A stretch of DNA of 64,000 bases from the NCBI GenBank assembly GCA_045585895.1, contig JAZMZI010000084.1:34507-98506 (forward strand), in the 5' to 3' direction. The position numbers and the translations under genes were made by a program. A model generated the notes under the pieces. That model saw only the letters and a program-made list of their open reading frames with translations. It made no database searches and was not told the DNA's origin. Shown one piece after another: positions 16,592-26,044 of this stretch. How positions within the stretch are numbered: the first letter of the stretch is position 1; the number at the start of each line of letters is the position of its first letter. The DNA comes from SVTX01 sp045585895. Lineage in GTDB: Bacteria > Bacillota > Clostridia > Oscillospirales > CAG-272.

Positions 16592-19336
16592 TTATTCCCG
16601 CCTTTTTCCGATAAGATAAGCTACGAGAAGCGCAATTCCGTAAACAGCGAGATATCCCGGTATAATCAAATACTCAAACAAACCGAATCCGTTCTTATAA
16701 AGCTCCGTAGCAAATGGCAGCTGCGTAGAAAGTGCGCATATTCCCAAAAGTATCGCGTAGGCAATTACTACCTTCAACCAACAATAGCTTCTTCCCTCAC
16801 CCTTTTTCGTATGCTTAAGATTGATTATAAGAACTTCTGTGCACATGGTAAGAAGCAGACATATAAATATCGGCAGCGTATACGCGGGCGTTTCGCCGAA
16901 AACTCCGCAAACGTCAAGTATCTTAACGGCAACAGTGACGACAAAGGCTACCGAAACTCTCGATATCAAGGAAGGAATATGTTTGATCAAAAGTCTCTTG
17001 GGATATTCCGTATAGTTCCTCTTTATCGAGATCACGTCGAACCTCTGCTCCGAATCGGAGAACACCGTAGCAGAAAGAAGAGCGAATACCGCAGCCAAAG
17101 AAACGGTCTGAACGGGATCCAACAAGATATTACCGGTAATAACGCTCATGGCGCAGAAAGTCAAAAGATTGGCGGAAAGGAGCGCAAAAAGCAGCACTGA
17201 TTGAGCCAAGGATACACAAGCTCCCCTTGACATTCTTATTGCTTTGAACAACGAATAGATTCCGCCGCCGCTTTCGTTAGCTCTCTTTACGGTAACCTTG
17301 GAAAGAAGTCTCGTCTGCTGAGAGGCTCTCAGATTGGTATCTCTGCCTTCGGCATGCATTCTTTCATATACCGCTTCGCGATGTTTTTCGGTTGAGTAAC
17401 GGATCGTATCACAGGTAACCACAACGTCGGTCTTTGCCATGATCTCATTATATTCATTTGCTACTCCGTAAGCTGCTATACTGCTTCCTCGCTCACGCAT
17501 TTTTGCAATCAGCGCAGAATACTCTTCCGTACTGAAGCCCACATAAGCCGAATATGAGCCAATATCGTCGGTAATTTTTTTGCCGAGCTTACGAAATTCG
17601 GACGCATAGGCGATTTCTTTTTCAAAAACCGAGCTTAAACTCCGAGATTTGACGATTTTAAAACATTCTCTCTCCTCGCAAGGCAAAAAAACCGTAGTAT
17701 TTATGCCAAAGCTCTTCATTTCATTAACGACGTTATTAATTTCGGTGTCGGCGGGCTGGTAAATAGCCAAAGCACCTTCAAAAATGCATTTTCCTTCGCT
17801 CTCGGAGATACAGAGCACGGCTTGTGAACCGTTTTCTTCGGTCTCTTTGAGATATGCATTGATAACGGAGATACTGTGCTCATCCATGTCAACCGCGTCT
17901 TGTCCTATCCTGATCGAACGGCATATACTCAAAGCCTTTTTATCAAAGGTCATAGTAACGCGGTAGATCGAACTGTCAGTCTCTGCGCAGGCGTATCCGT
18001 AGCCGGTCTTTATATCGTTGGCATAGTAAAGTGATTTCGTTGCAAGCGCCGCGCCGCTGAAATCAAATCCGCAAGTTCGCAGATGGATATAGAGAGCTTC
18101 GGTTATTCCGTCAAGATTGAAGTTGGAATCAACGCCGCCGTCACGCAACGCTCTTACATAAGTATTTATAAATGAAAGCAATCTTTCCGATTCGGGCGTG
18201 TCAACGGCCAGGCTTTCGACTCGGTTGCACGATACGAGAGCAGAACCGATTTTAAATACGCCCTCGTAAAGACCCGCGGTACCGAAGAGAACAACGTCGG
18301 TGACCTCCGTAAGTCTGTCAAAAGCCTTGACGGTTCTTACTGCCGCCGAATTGTCCTTCTTTCTCTTTGCGCTCTTGTTGATCGACAGTCTCGTTATGTA
18401 GGACGCAAATATCTCTTTTCCGGCAAAGGAAAGCATTTCTCCCGTGACGAGAAACGCCGAGGACAAAAGCATCATAAAGTACCATATAAACTCCTCTTTG
18501 CCGCGGAAAGTCAGAAGCCCCAGGAGGGATAAAAGGAGAAGCGTAGCCGCGCATATAAAAGCAATTTTGCTTATCGTGCCCCGAAGACTTTTCACTGCTC
18601 TGCTTTCGGATTCAACGCCGCCGAGCGCTCCGTCGGCAATGTAATCGCTTAGATATACCGATTCTCCAACTTCGACCACTAAAGCGACCGCACTTCCCTT
18701 TACGACTGCACTTCCGCTATACAGCATATTTTCAGCATCGGGAGCTTGGACACTATCGTCCTGATAGGATATATCGGCGCGCTTCATCACTCTGCGACGG
18801 CTGATTCCGCCGTCTGCTCGTCCGAAAAGCTCGTCAACGAAAAGCGCGTCTGACTTTACTATCCTTGCGTCGCACGGCAAAAGGTCACCTTCTCCAAGAA
18901 GTATAACGTCGCCAACGACAAGGTTCCTACCATCGGTATAAAACGTATTTCCGCCGCGTTTTACCCTGACCATCGGCGCCGCGTACTCACGCATACCGTT
19001 GAGTCTTCGTTCGGCACGCAACGAAACTATGCCGCCAAATACTGCCGCGGCGAGAGTTGACAGAAAAACCAATCCACCAAGATATTCTCTGCCGAAAATT
19101 GTGGCAAGGAGGGATATCAGAAGCAATAAAACCGTAAGCGGAGAACACACGAAAGACAGCAAAGGATGCCAAAACGAGCGTCTTTGAGGCACGAAAAGAG
19201 ATTTGACTTTGCCGTGCGTGCGCTTTTTGTATTTTTCAAGTCTCTCTCGCGCTTCTCTTGCCGAGAGGCCCTCGGCAAGATCGGTATTAAGCTTCTTTTC
19301 TAAAATATTAATTTCGGGAATATGCCATTTTTCCAT
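16592..19336 (-). CDS. Degenerate P-type ATPase homologue lacking the catalytic aspartate (pseudo-ATPase)
   Basis: 914 aa, one intact frame, full P2-type length and layout: N-terminal GLSAREARERLEKY, membrane pairs at about 60-103 and 255-300, actuator domain (119-230, with VGDVILLGEGDLLPCDARI), a P/N-domain region (about 340-640) and six C-terminal membrane segments. All catalytic signatures are altered. The DKTGTLT site reads LFGTAGL (350-356), so the phosphorylated Asp is absent. TGES is replaced by GRADGG near 172-177, DPPR by QPAD (527-530), TGD by VFLP (549-552) and GDGVND by YGVANEYN (623-630). It therefore should not pump ions by the usual cycle. It is last or next to last in a long operon, 26 nt after the ClpE-like gene. 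The role is unknown; sensor, scaffold or regulatory partner are possible. Assignment to the fold is firm, the loss of catalysis likely. Confidence 0.8.
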   Translation of the reverse strand: MEKWHIPEINILEKKLNTDLAEGLSAREARERLEKYKKRTHGKVKSLFVPQRRSFWHPLLSFVCSPLTVLLLLISLLATIFGREYLGGLVFLSTLAAAVFGGIVSLRAERRLNGMREYAAPMVRVKRGGNTFYTDGRNLVVGDVILLGEGDLLPCDARIVKSDALFVDELFGRADGGISRRRVMKRADISYQDDSVQAPDAENMLYSGSAVVKGSAVALVVEVGESVYLSDYIADGALGGVESESRAVKSLRGTISKIAFICAATLLLLSLLGLLTFRGKEEFIWYFMMLLSSAFLVTGEMLSFAGKEIFASYITRLSINKSAKRKKDNSAAVRTVKAFDRLTEVTDVVLFGTAGLYEGVFKIGSALVSCNRVESLAVDTPESERLLSFINTYVRALRDGGVDSNFNLDGITEALYIHLRTCGFDFSGAALATKSLYYANDIKTGYGYACAETDSSIYRVTMTFDKKALSICRSIRIGQDAVDMDEHSISVINAYLKETEENGSQAVLCISESEGKCIFEGALAIYQPADTEINNVVNEMKSFGINTTVFLPCEERECFKIVKSRSLSSVFEKEIAYASEFRKLGKKITDDIGSYSAYVGFSTEEYSALIAKMRERGSSIAAYGVANEYNEIMAKTDVVVTCDTIRYSTEKHREAVYERMHAEGRDTNLRASQQTRLLSKVTVKRANESGGGIYSLFKAIRMSRGACVSLAQSVLLFALLSANLLTFCAMSVITGNILLDPVQTVSLAAVFALLSATVFSDSEQRFDVISIKRNYTEYPKRLLIKHIPSLISRVSVAFVVTVAVKILDVCGVFGETPAYTLPIFICLLLTMCTEVLIINLKHTKKGEGRSYCWLKVVIAYAILLGICALSTQLPFATELYKNGFGLFEYLIIPGYLAVYGIALLVAYLIGKRRE

Positions 19337-19362
19337 ACAGGTAATCTCCCATTAAACCAATT

Positions 19363-21687
19363 TTAAAAACACTTGACCTTAATTTCACCGTCCGATACGG
19401 AAAGTTTTGCGCTCTTATAGGTGAAATTATAATCGGAAATGATCTCTTCCGCAAGCTTGTCTTCAATATTTTTCTGGATATATCGTCTCATGTTTCGAGC
19501 ACCGTATTTTTCAGAGAACGAACCGTTTGCAACGATTCTTGCAACTTCTTCGTCGTATTCAAGATCGATTCCCTTTTCCGAAAGGACGCTCTTAAGCTCG
19601 TTAAGCATGATATGAGCTATTTTTTCAAAGTCGTTTACGTCAAGACTGCGGAAGGTTATTATTTCGTCAACGCGGTTAATAAATTCGGGGCGAAGGAATG
19701 CGGAAAGCGCCTTTTCGGTGCGTTCCTCGTTACTCTTTGCGGAGTCTGCCGCAAATCCGACTACGCCGCTCCTGTTTTCGGAGCCTGCGTTGGTAGTCAT
19801 AACGATGACCGTATTCTCGAAGTTTACGGTCTTTCCGTGAGCGTCGGTTATCCTGCCGTCGTCAAGGATCTGAAGCAAAATATTGAGCACGTCGGGGTGC
19901 GCCTTCTCAATCTCATCGAAAAGAACGACCGAATAGGGTCTGCGACGTATCTTTTCGGTGAGCTGACCCGCATCGTCGTAACCGACGTATCCCGGAGGTG
20001 AGCCGATAATTCTGGAGACCGAATGCTTCTCCATAAACTCGGACATATCAAGTCTTATGAGAGTTTCGGGAGAATCAAAAAGGTCTGCGGCAAGAGTTTT
20101 TACAAGCTCTGTCTTACCAACGCCCGTAGGGCCAGCAAAGATAAAGGAAACAGGCTTACGCTTGTAGGATATACCCGCACGGTTGCGCTTCACGGCTCTT
20201 GAAACCGCGTCTACGGCAACGTCCTGTCCTACGAGCCTCTTTTTGAGTCTTTCGGAAAGACCGTCTATTCTTGAATACTCGTTCGCAGTAATATTGGTTG
20301 CGGGAATTCCCGTCCAAAGCTCTATGACGTCTGCAAGATGTTCCTCGGTGAGCACTACCTTCTCACATTCTCCGACTATCTCGTCAAGTCTTTGAGACAG
20401 TCTCATTTCCTCGGAGCGGATGCGTGCGATAGTCTCGTACTTCTTCTGCATTTCCTTATCGTCGGTAGTAGCGCTTGCCTCGCAGGCGTCTCTTTCGGTT
20501 TTGAGGTTCAGAAGCTTATCGTGTATCTCAAGCGATTCATTAAGCTCTGCCGACGAAAGCGACAGCTTTGATGCGGCTTCGTCGAGAAGGTCGATAGCCT
20601 TATCGGGCAGATATCTGTCGGTAATATATCTTTCCGAAAGAGTTACCGCGCGCGAAAGTATCCTTTCGGGGATTCTGATCTTGTGGAAATCCTCGTAATA
20701 ATGACTTATGCCGCGAAGCATTTCAACCGCCTCACCGACAGACGGCTCGTTGACTGTAACGGGCTGAAATCTTCTTTCAAGCGCAGAGTCTTTTTCAATA
20801 TATTTTCTGTATTCGTTAAGAGTAGTGGCGCCGATTATGCGAACCTCTCCTCTTGAAAGCGCGGGCTTGAGGATGTTAGCGGCGTTAACACTACCCTCCG
20901 CATCACCTGTTCCGACGATATTGTGAACCTCGTCAATAACGAGTATCGCTCTGCCGTGTTCCTTGACATCCGAAAGCAATCCGAGAATTCTTGATTCGAA
21001 CTGACCTCTGAACTGCGTTCCCGCAACCAAAGCCGTCAGATCCACAAGAAAGATCTCTTTATCTCGAAGCTTATAAGGAACGTTGCCGTCTGCAATTCTT
21101 ATTGCAAGTCCCTCTGCGATAGCGGTTTTACCGACACCCGGCTCACCGATAAGGCAAGGATTGTTCTTCTGACGGCGGCAGAGAGTCTGAATAACTCTGT
21201 CCGTTTCACGCTCTCGCCCAACTATCCTGTCAAGCTTTCCGTCTCTCGCGCTCTGAGTGAGGTTTTTGCAATAGGTAGTGAGAAATTTATATTGCTTTCC
21301 CTGCTTTCCACCGTTTTTGGGAGGCTCTTTTTTTCCATCCTTAGGGGTGACGGGTACGATATTCCCTCCGTTTTCCTTTCCCTGCATCATCTGATTCGCC
21401 ATATCCGCGAATCCGCTGTCCTTGAAAAGCTTGGGAAGGTCAATGGCGGGCGCTCCCCCGTCCTCGTCTCCTTGCGGGAGCATTTCGGCAAGCTCGTCCT
21501 CCATATTCTCCATCTGATCGGGAGAAATACCCATTTTATTATATATATCGCCCATCATACTGTCGATAGGCAACCCCATATCCTTTGCGCACTTGATGCA
21601 AAGTCCTTGGGATGATTTTTCACCGTTTTCTACCTTCGTAACGAAGATAACCGCCACCCTTTTGTGGCAATTAGAACACATTACCAT
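19363..21687 (-). CDS. Clp AAA+ unfoldase with N-terminal zinc finger (ClpE/ClpC-like)
   Basis: 774 aa Hsp100-type ATPase with two AAA+ modules, expected to unfold proteins for ClpP. The N-terminus is a four-cysteine zinc finger (CSNC ... CIKC, residues 4-33) as in ClpE, not the double Clp_N repeat of ClpC. First module: GEPGVGKT near 181-188 and VIDEVHNI. Second module: AGPTGVGKT near 515 and LFDEIEKAHPD. A VGF tripeptide after the second module may be the ClpP-docking loop. A Met/Asp-rich low-complexity linker joins finger and ATPase. The ATG at 21687 follows AAGGTGA; a GTG four codons earlier lies inside that site. The gene is 8 nt downstream of cvpA. Confidence 0.88.
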   Translation of the reverse strand: MVMCSNCHKRVAVIFVTKVENGEKSSQGLCIKCAKDMGLPIDSMMGDIYNKMGISPDQMENMEDELAEMLPQGDEDGGAPAIDLPKLFKDSGFADMANQMMQGKENGGNIVPVTPKDGKKEPPKNGGKQGKQYKFLTTYCKNLTQSARDGKLDRIVGRERETDRVIQTLCRRQKNNPCLIGEPGVGKTAIAEGLAIRIADGNVPYKLRDKEIFLVDLTALVAGTQFRGQFESRILGLLSDVKEHGRAILVIDEVHNIVGTGDAEGSVNAANILKPALSRGEVRIIGATTLNEYRKYIEKDSALERRFQPVTVNEPSVGEAVEMLRGISHYYEDFHKIRIPERILSRAVTLSERYITDRYLPDKAIDLLDEAASKLSLSSAELNESLEIHDKLLNLKTERDACEASATTDDKEMQKKYETIARIRSEEMRLSQRLDEIVGECEKVVLTEEHLADVIELWTGIPATNITANEYSRIDGLSERLKKRLVGQDVAVDAVSRAVKRNRAGISYKRKPVSFIFAGPTGVGKTELVKTLAADLFDSPETLIRLDMSEFMEKHSVSRIIGSPPGYVGYDDAGQLTEKIRRRPYSVVLFDEIEKAHPDVLNILLQILDDGRITDAHGKTVNFENTVIVMTTNAGSENRSGVVGFAADSAKSNEERTEKALSAFLRPEFINRVDEIITFRSLDVNDFEKIAHIMLNELKSVLSEKGIDLEYDEEVARIVANGSFSEKYGARNMRRYIQKNIEDKLAEEIISDYNFTYKSAKLSVSDGEIKVKCF

Positions 21688-21695
21688 TTTGAAAT

Positions 21696-22223
21696 TCACC
21701 TTCTGATACTAAACGATTTTTCGATAAGATCAAAAAAATTCAGATCAATTATCATTTTAAAGACCGAGGAATCACTGTATATCAGCAATATCTCGGGTTT
21801 TCTTATTAATTCCGACGTAAGCTCAAGTCCACTGAAAAGCAGATTTGAAATAAGAGTTGTCACTGACAGACCGATCAAAAATCCAACCGTAAGCCCGCCT
21901 ATTTTGTCTAACCAAGAAATTATCGAAATATTCAACCCTCTCATTCTGCCGAAAAGCAGAGATGAGAATATAAAAGCAATTAAAAACAAAAGAACGTAGG
22001 ATATGATCAACGATAATACCGTGCCAAATGTGCCGTCTATGCGTTTTGATATAAAATCATTTACAAAGTAAACGGAAAGAATTTCTCCGAATAACGCTGC
22101 AAACGAAAGTGATAAAAGCACCTTCAAAACGCCGCAAGCAATTCCGAAAATTCCTATTTTAAAGAATTTGACCGTAAAAAATGCAATTACAGCAACCAAT
22201 ATCACGTCGACCAGCATATTCAT
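21696..22223 (-). CDS. CvpA family membrane protein
   Basis: 175 aa with four membrane segments (about 5-25, 28-50, 68-92, 105-130), the topology of CvpA family proteins. CvpA was first linked to colicin V production but is widespread and of unclear biochemical role, with ties to envelope integrity. The ribosome binding site is GGAG. It sits in the long ruvC-led operon between the DUF5711 gene and the Clp gene. Confidence 0.75.
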   Translation of the reverse strand: MNMLVDVILVAVIAFFTVKFFKIGIFGIACGVLKVLLSLSFAALFGEILSVYFVNDFISKRIDGTFGTVLSLIISYVLLFLIAFIFSSLLFGRMRGLNISIISWLDKIGGLTVGFLIGLSVTTLISNLLFSGLELTSELIRKPEILLIYSDSSVFKMIIDLNFFDLIEKSFSIRR

Positions 22224-22252
22224 ATTCTTCTCCTATCCGCCTCAGCGTTAAA

Positions 22253-23551
22253 TTAATTAAAGGATATGTAATATGCCGATGTATTCGTACAAACCGTTAC
22301 GGTTCCGTCGTCAAAAATCACGAGCCTTGCGTTTTCAGAACCGTGCGCGGTGCTTACAGACGTTCCGAAAAGCGTATCTATACGTCTGACCTCCTTATCG
22401 GTGAGAACGTAAACGTAGCTTTCACGAATGGCAATATCTGCTACTCCGCCGTCAAGCTTATGCTCGCTTATCTTATTTCCGTTTTCTCCGAAAACAATCA
22501 GAGAAAATGCCGAATCGATGCCGTCGTCCTTAAACAATACCGCGAATCCGCCGTCACAAACCGAGATATCGGCAACCTTCTTTGAATACTCTTCTCTGTT
22601 CTTTTCTCTGCAATCGAGATCGAACACAGCGGAATATTCCGAGCTTATAAGCGCTATTCTGTCGTTTGAAATAAAGGATGCCGTATACGGCAGTATACCC
22701 TTTAAAGAGACCGAGGAACGCGTCGACTTCTTTCCCCGTTCAACGACCGTGAGAGTTGCCATACCGTCACCGTCCTTGGCGTCAAGTGAAAGCACGGCTA
22801 TCTTTTTTCCGTCAGGAGATATATTGGCGGAAATTACGTGATCGTTCCTCGAATATTCGGATTCAAGAACGTATTTCTCGTTATACACGCGAACGACCGA
22901 ACCGTAGTTTTCCGACTTCGTAACGATACAGAAGCTTCCGTCATCCGCCATATCAGCGGAGCTTATGGGATAGTCGAGCTCTTCTGAACGCACCGAAATA
23001 AACGAATTATAAACCTTAAAGGTCTTTCTTCCCTGATCGTAGATCAATAAAGAAGTGTCCGAAGAACATATTCTGGGGTTTGTAAACTCCGAACCCTCGG
23101 ACATAGTAACTCGTCCCGTCGAGGCAAAGAGCTTTATCTCACTGTCGCTCGCAACCGCAAGCCCGTTTTTAAACACGTCAAAATCCTGATTACTGAACGG
23201 ACGCGAATAGTTCAAGCTTGACGGTCTGTTCTCAACGAAGCTGTTTATATATGCAATATCCTTAAACATATAATATACGTTATCGTAGGATATTATGCTG
23301 CCGCCGAAAAGAATGAGCGCGGCAAGGAGCAGGCAAAGCAACGAAAGACAGGCAAGTCTTGCCATGCCGAATATAAAGGATATCCGAGCTTCCTTTGGGC
23401 TGTCGGCTCCTTCAAATCCCGCGTAAGCCTTTTCATGCTCAACGATTCTTTGCGGAAGGCGCAATTCTTTTATTTTTTCAAACGTATTACGAACAAAAGA
23501 TATAACTTTACCGAGAAACGAAATTTCACGTTCATTATCGTTATTCTTCAA
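22253..23551 (-). CDS. DUF5711-like membrane-anchored beta-propeller protein
   Basis: 432 aa. A cytoplasmic N-terminus of about 60 residues precedes one membrane segment (about 64-88), followed by a large outward-facing domain made of repeated beta-strand units (IKLFASTGRV, FKVYNSFIS, VRVYNEKYVLESEYS, ISPDGKKIAVLSLD), which looks like a WD40-like propeller. It resembles the DUF5711 family of Clostridia; the function is unknown. The start is TTG (complement 23549-23551), preceded by a GGGGG-containing site; no upstream or nearby in-frame ATG fits. It is in the long operon between truA and cvpA. Confidence 0.65.
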   Translation of the reverse strand: MKNNDNEREISFLGKVISFVRNTFEKIKELRLPQRIVEHEKAYAGFEGADSPKEARISFIFGMARLACLSLLCLLLAALILFGGSIISYDNVYYMFKDIAYINSFVENRPSSLNYSRPFSNQDFDVFKNGLAVASDSEIKLFASTGRVTMSEGSEFTNPRICSSDTSLLIYDQGRKTFKVYNSFISVRSEELDYPISSADMADDGSFCIVTKSENYGSVVRVYNEKYVLESEYSRNDHVISANISPDGKKIAVLSLDAKDGDGMATLTVVERGKKSTRSSVSLKGILPYTASFISNDRIALISSEYSAVFDLDCREKNREEYSKKVADISVCDGGFAVLFKDDGIDSAFSLIVFGENGNKISEHKLDGGVADIAIRESYVYVLTDKEVRRIDTLFGTSVSTAHGSENARLVIFDDGTVTVCTNTSAYYISFN

Positions 23552-23586
23552 GACAGCGCCCCCTTTCTGAATTTAAATTAAAATTA

Positions 23587-24345
23587 TCAATAGACCACCT
23601 TGTTGAGGTAAAGTCCCTCAGCGGGAGCAGTCATTCCCGCGTTCTTTCTGTCGCATGACGATATGATAGTTTCTATCTCTGACGGCAAAATCTTTCCTCT
23701 TGCAACATCTGCGAGAGTTCCCGCCATTATCCTTACCATATTATAAAGGAATCCGTCCGCTGCAACCGTAAAGGTAATTATATCTCCTTCACGCATGACG
23801 TTGGCGTATTTTACGCATCTAACCGCAGACTCGACCTTGGATCCGCTAGCCATAAAGGCGGAAAAGTCGTGACTGCCGAGAAAATACTGTGCCGCATCGT
23901 TCATTCTATGAACCGCATCATCGTCAAACAAGTACGGAATATGCCATGATCTTCCTTCCTCAAAAGGACAACGCGCTTGCGAGTTATAAATTCTGTAAAC
24001 GTATTCCTTATATTTTACGTCATATCTCGGATGAAATCCATCATCTACCTCAATTGCTTGTATCACTGCAATATCTTTGGGAAGATAAGCATTCATAGCC
24101 GCGGGAATACGGCTGATATCAATACCTGTTTCAATGTGCCCCTCGCCTTTTTTCGTCACGGTCGCACAAAAGCAATTGGCATGGACACCCGTATCGGTGC
24201 GACTGCAACCCGTTACGTCGCAGTCAAATCCGAAAAGAGCCTTAGCGGCGGCGTTAAGCTCACCTTGTACCGTTCTTCCCTTCGGTTGTATCTGATATCC
24301 GCAAAAATCACTTCCAAGATAAGAGAGAGTAAGAAGTATTTTCAT
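23587..24345 (-). CDS. truA: tRNA pseudouridine synthase A
   Basis: 252 aa. It converts U38-U40 in the tRNA anticodon arm to pseudouridine. The catalytic Asp51 is in the signature CSRTDTGVHA, and the opening LTLSYLGSDFCGYQ and the C-terminal FLYNMVRIMAGTL motif are standard for TruA. It follows ecfT by 14 nt. The ecfA-ecfA-ecfT-truA order is a widely conserved gene string in Firmicutes. Confidence 0.96.
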   Translation of the reverse strand: MKILLTLSYLGSDFCGYQIQPKGRTVQGELNAAAKALFGFDCDVTGCSRTDTGVHANCFCATVTKKGEGHIETGIDISRIPAAMNAYLPKDIAVIQAIEVDDGFHPRYDVKYKEYVYRIYNSQARCPFEEGRSWHIPYLFDDDAVHRMNDAAQYFLGSHDFSAFMASGSKVESAVRCVKYANVMREGDIITFTVAADGFLYNMVRIMAGTLADVARGKILPSEIETIISSCDRKNAGMTAPAEGLYLNKVVY

Positions 24346-24359
24346 TTTGAACTTCCTTT

Positions 24360-25184
24360 TTACATAGTATAACCCGGGGCGTAGATATTTATAAGCACTA
24401 TCGACGCTCCGAAGAGTATTACCAAAGCAAGCGCGGCGAAATCTCTGAATGAAAACTTCAGCACGTTAAGCTTCGTTCTTCCCTGACCTCCCCTGTAACA
24501 ACGGCAGGTCATAGCCGTTGCAAGCTCTCCCGCACGTCTGAAAGCAGAGATAAACAGAGGAATAAGTATAGGAATCAGCGCTTTTGCCCTCTTTACAAGA
24601 GAACCGCTTGTAAAATCAGCTCCTCTCGCTTTCTGCGCGGCCATTATCTTTTCGGTCTCCTCGATTATGGTAGGTATAAAGCGGAGAGCGATAGTCATCA
24701 TCATAGCAAACTCGTGGACGGGCGCTTTAAACACCTTCAAAGGCGAAAGAAGCTGCTCAAGTCCGTCGGTCAGCTGGATAGGCGTAGTGGTATAGGTCAG
24801 GAACATTCCCGTACCGATTATCATCGATATGATCCTTACAAGTATAAACGCGGCATTATAAATACCGCTTGCGTATACGTTGATTATCCACCACGAAAAG
24901 AGCGGCGAAGCGTCGGGATCCGAGGTCCACAAAATATTGATAGCTGCAGTAAATACCATTATAAAAATGATAGCCTTAATGGATTTTAAAACGATCCTCA
25001 GGGGTATTCTGCTTATAATTATCAGCACGAGAGCAGATATCAAAAGCAGAGCGAAGCTGTGCACGTTTGCGCACAAAAAGCTGGCAACGATATAAATGAT
25101 CGCCATAACTATCTTCATTCTGGGGTCAAGGCGGTGCATTACCGATTTGGCGGGATAAAACTGACCGAATGCTATTCCGTTCAT
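24360..25184 (-). CDS. ecfT: ECF transporter transmembrane subunit T
   Basis: 274 aa integral membrane protein that couples the EcfA1/A2 ATPases to exchangeable vitamin-binding S components. There are five or six membrane segments, and the Ala-Arg-Gly coupling motif is seen as QKARGADF near residue 185, with RRAGELATAMTCRCYRGG further on. The start overlaps the ecfA2 end by 4 nt, with GGAGGTG upstream. No S component is encoded nearby, so this is the shared housekeeping module. Confidence 0.93.
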   Translation of the reverse strand: MNGIAFGQFYPAKSVMHRLDPRMKIVMAIIYIVASFLCANVHSFALLLISALVLIIISRIPLRIVLKSIKAIIFIMVFTAAINILWTSDPDASPLFSWWIINVYASGIYNAAFILVRIISMIIGTGMFLTYTTTPIQLTDGLEQLLSPLKVFKAPVHEFAMMMTIALRFIPTIIEETEKIMAAQKARGADFTSGSLVKRAKALIPILIPLFISAFRRAGELATAMTCRCYRGGQGRTKLNVLKFSFRDFAALALVILFGASIVLINIYAPGYTM

Positions 25185-26038
25185 ACGCCACCTCCGAACA
25201 GAGCGAGAAGAGCCTCTTCGGCTTCTTCAACAGTATATATATCCTGTGATACCTCTATTCCTTGCGCAGCGAGAAGGCGCATAAGATAGGTCATCTGAGG
25301 CACTCCGAGACCGATCTCCTCAAGCTCGTCACCGCGGGAAAATATTTCGTTTCTCTTACCGCACATAACTGCTTGGGAATGGGACATAACGATGATATTT
25401 TCACAGTATTTCGCCATATCGTCCATACTGTGGCTTACTATTACGACTGCCGCTTCGCTGATCTCGGCGTAATTGCGAATGCCTTCGAAAATTGCCGTTT
25501 TACCTTGTGGGTCAAGCCCTGCGGAAGGCTCGTCAAGCACCAAGACCTCGGGTCGCATAGCCATAATACCAGCGATAGCCGCACGTCTCTTCTGACCGCC
25601 CGAAAGATCGAACGGAGATTTTTTGAGATCCTCACGGTCAAGACCGACGATATCGGCGGTCTCAAGCACTCTTTTCTTGATTTCCTCATCATCAAGCCCC
25701 ATATTTTTGGGGCCAAACGCAATATCAGCCCAAACGGTATCCTCAAACAACTGATATTCGGGATACTGCATAACGAGCCCGACCTTATATCTTATGTCAG
25801 CGATCTTGACGCCCTTACCCCAAATATCAACTCCGTCAAGCAGAACTCTGCCCGACGTGGGTTTAAGAAGTCCGTTGAACATCTGCACCAAAGTTGATTT
25901 TCCCGAGCCTGTGTGACCTATGATGCCCGTTATGCAATTTGATTCAATATCGACGCTTACGTCGTCAAGCGCCGTGACCTGAAAAGGAGTTTTGGCACTA
26001 TAAACGAATGAAACGTTCTCAATAGTAATTTTTGACAT
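25181..26038 (-). CDS. ecfA2: ECF transporter ATPase A2
   Basis: 285 aa. One of two ATPases of the energy-coupling factor module. Walker A GHTGSGKST (41-49), Q-loop VMQYPEYQLF, signature LSGGQKRR and Walker B VLVLDEPSAGLD are intact. The Q-loop form QYPEYQLF is typical of EcfA2. It is 6 nt after ecfA1 and overlaps ecfT. Confidence 0.94.
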   Translation of the reverse strand: MSKITIENVSFVYSAKTPFQVTALDDVSVDIESNCITGIIGHTGSGKSTLVQMFNGLLKPTSGRVLLDGVDIWGKGVKIADIRYKVGLVMQYPEYQLFEDTVWADIAFGPKNMGLDDEEIKKRVLETADIVGLDREDLKKSPFDLSGGQKRRAAIAGIMAMRPEVLVLDEPSAGLDPQGKTAIFEGIRNYAEISEAAVVIVSHSMDDMAKYCENIIVMSHSQAVMCGKRNEIFSRGDELEEIGLGVPQMTYLMRLLAAQGIEVSQDIYTVEEAEEALLALFGGGV

Positions 26039-26044
26039 CTTTAA

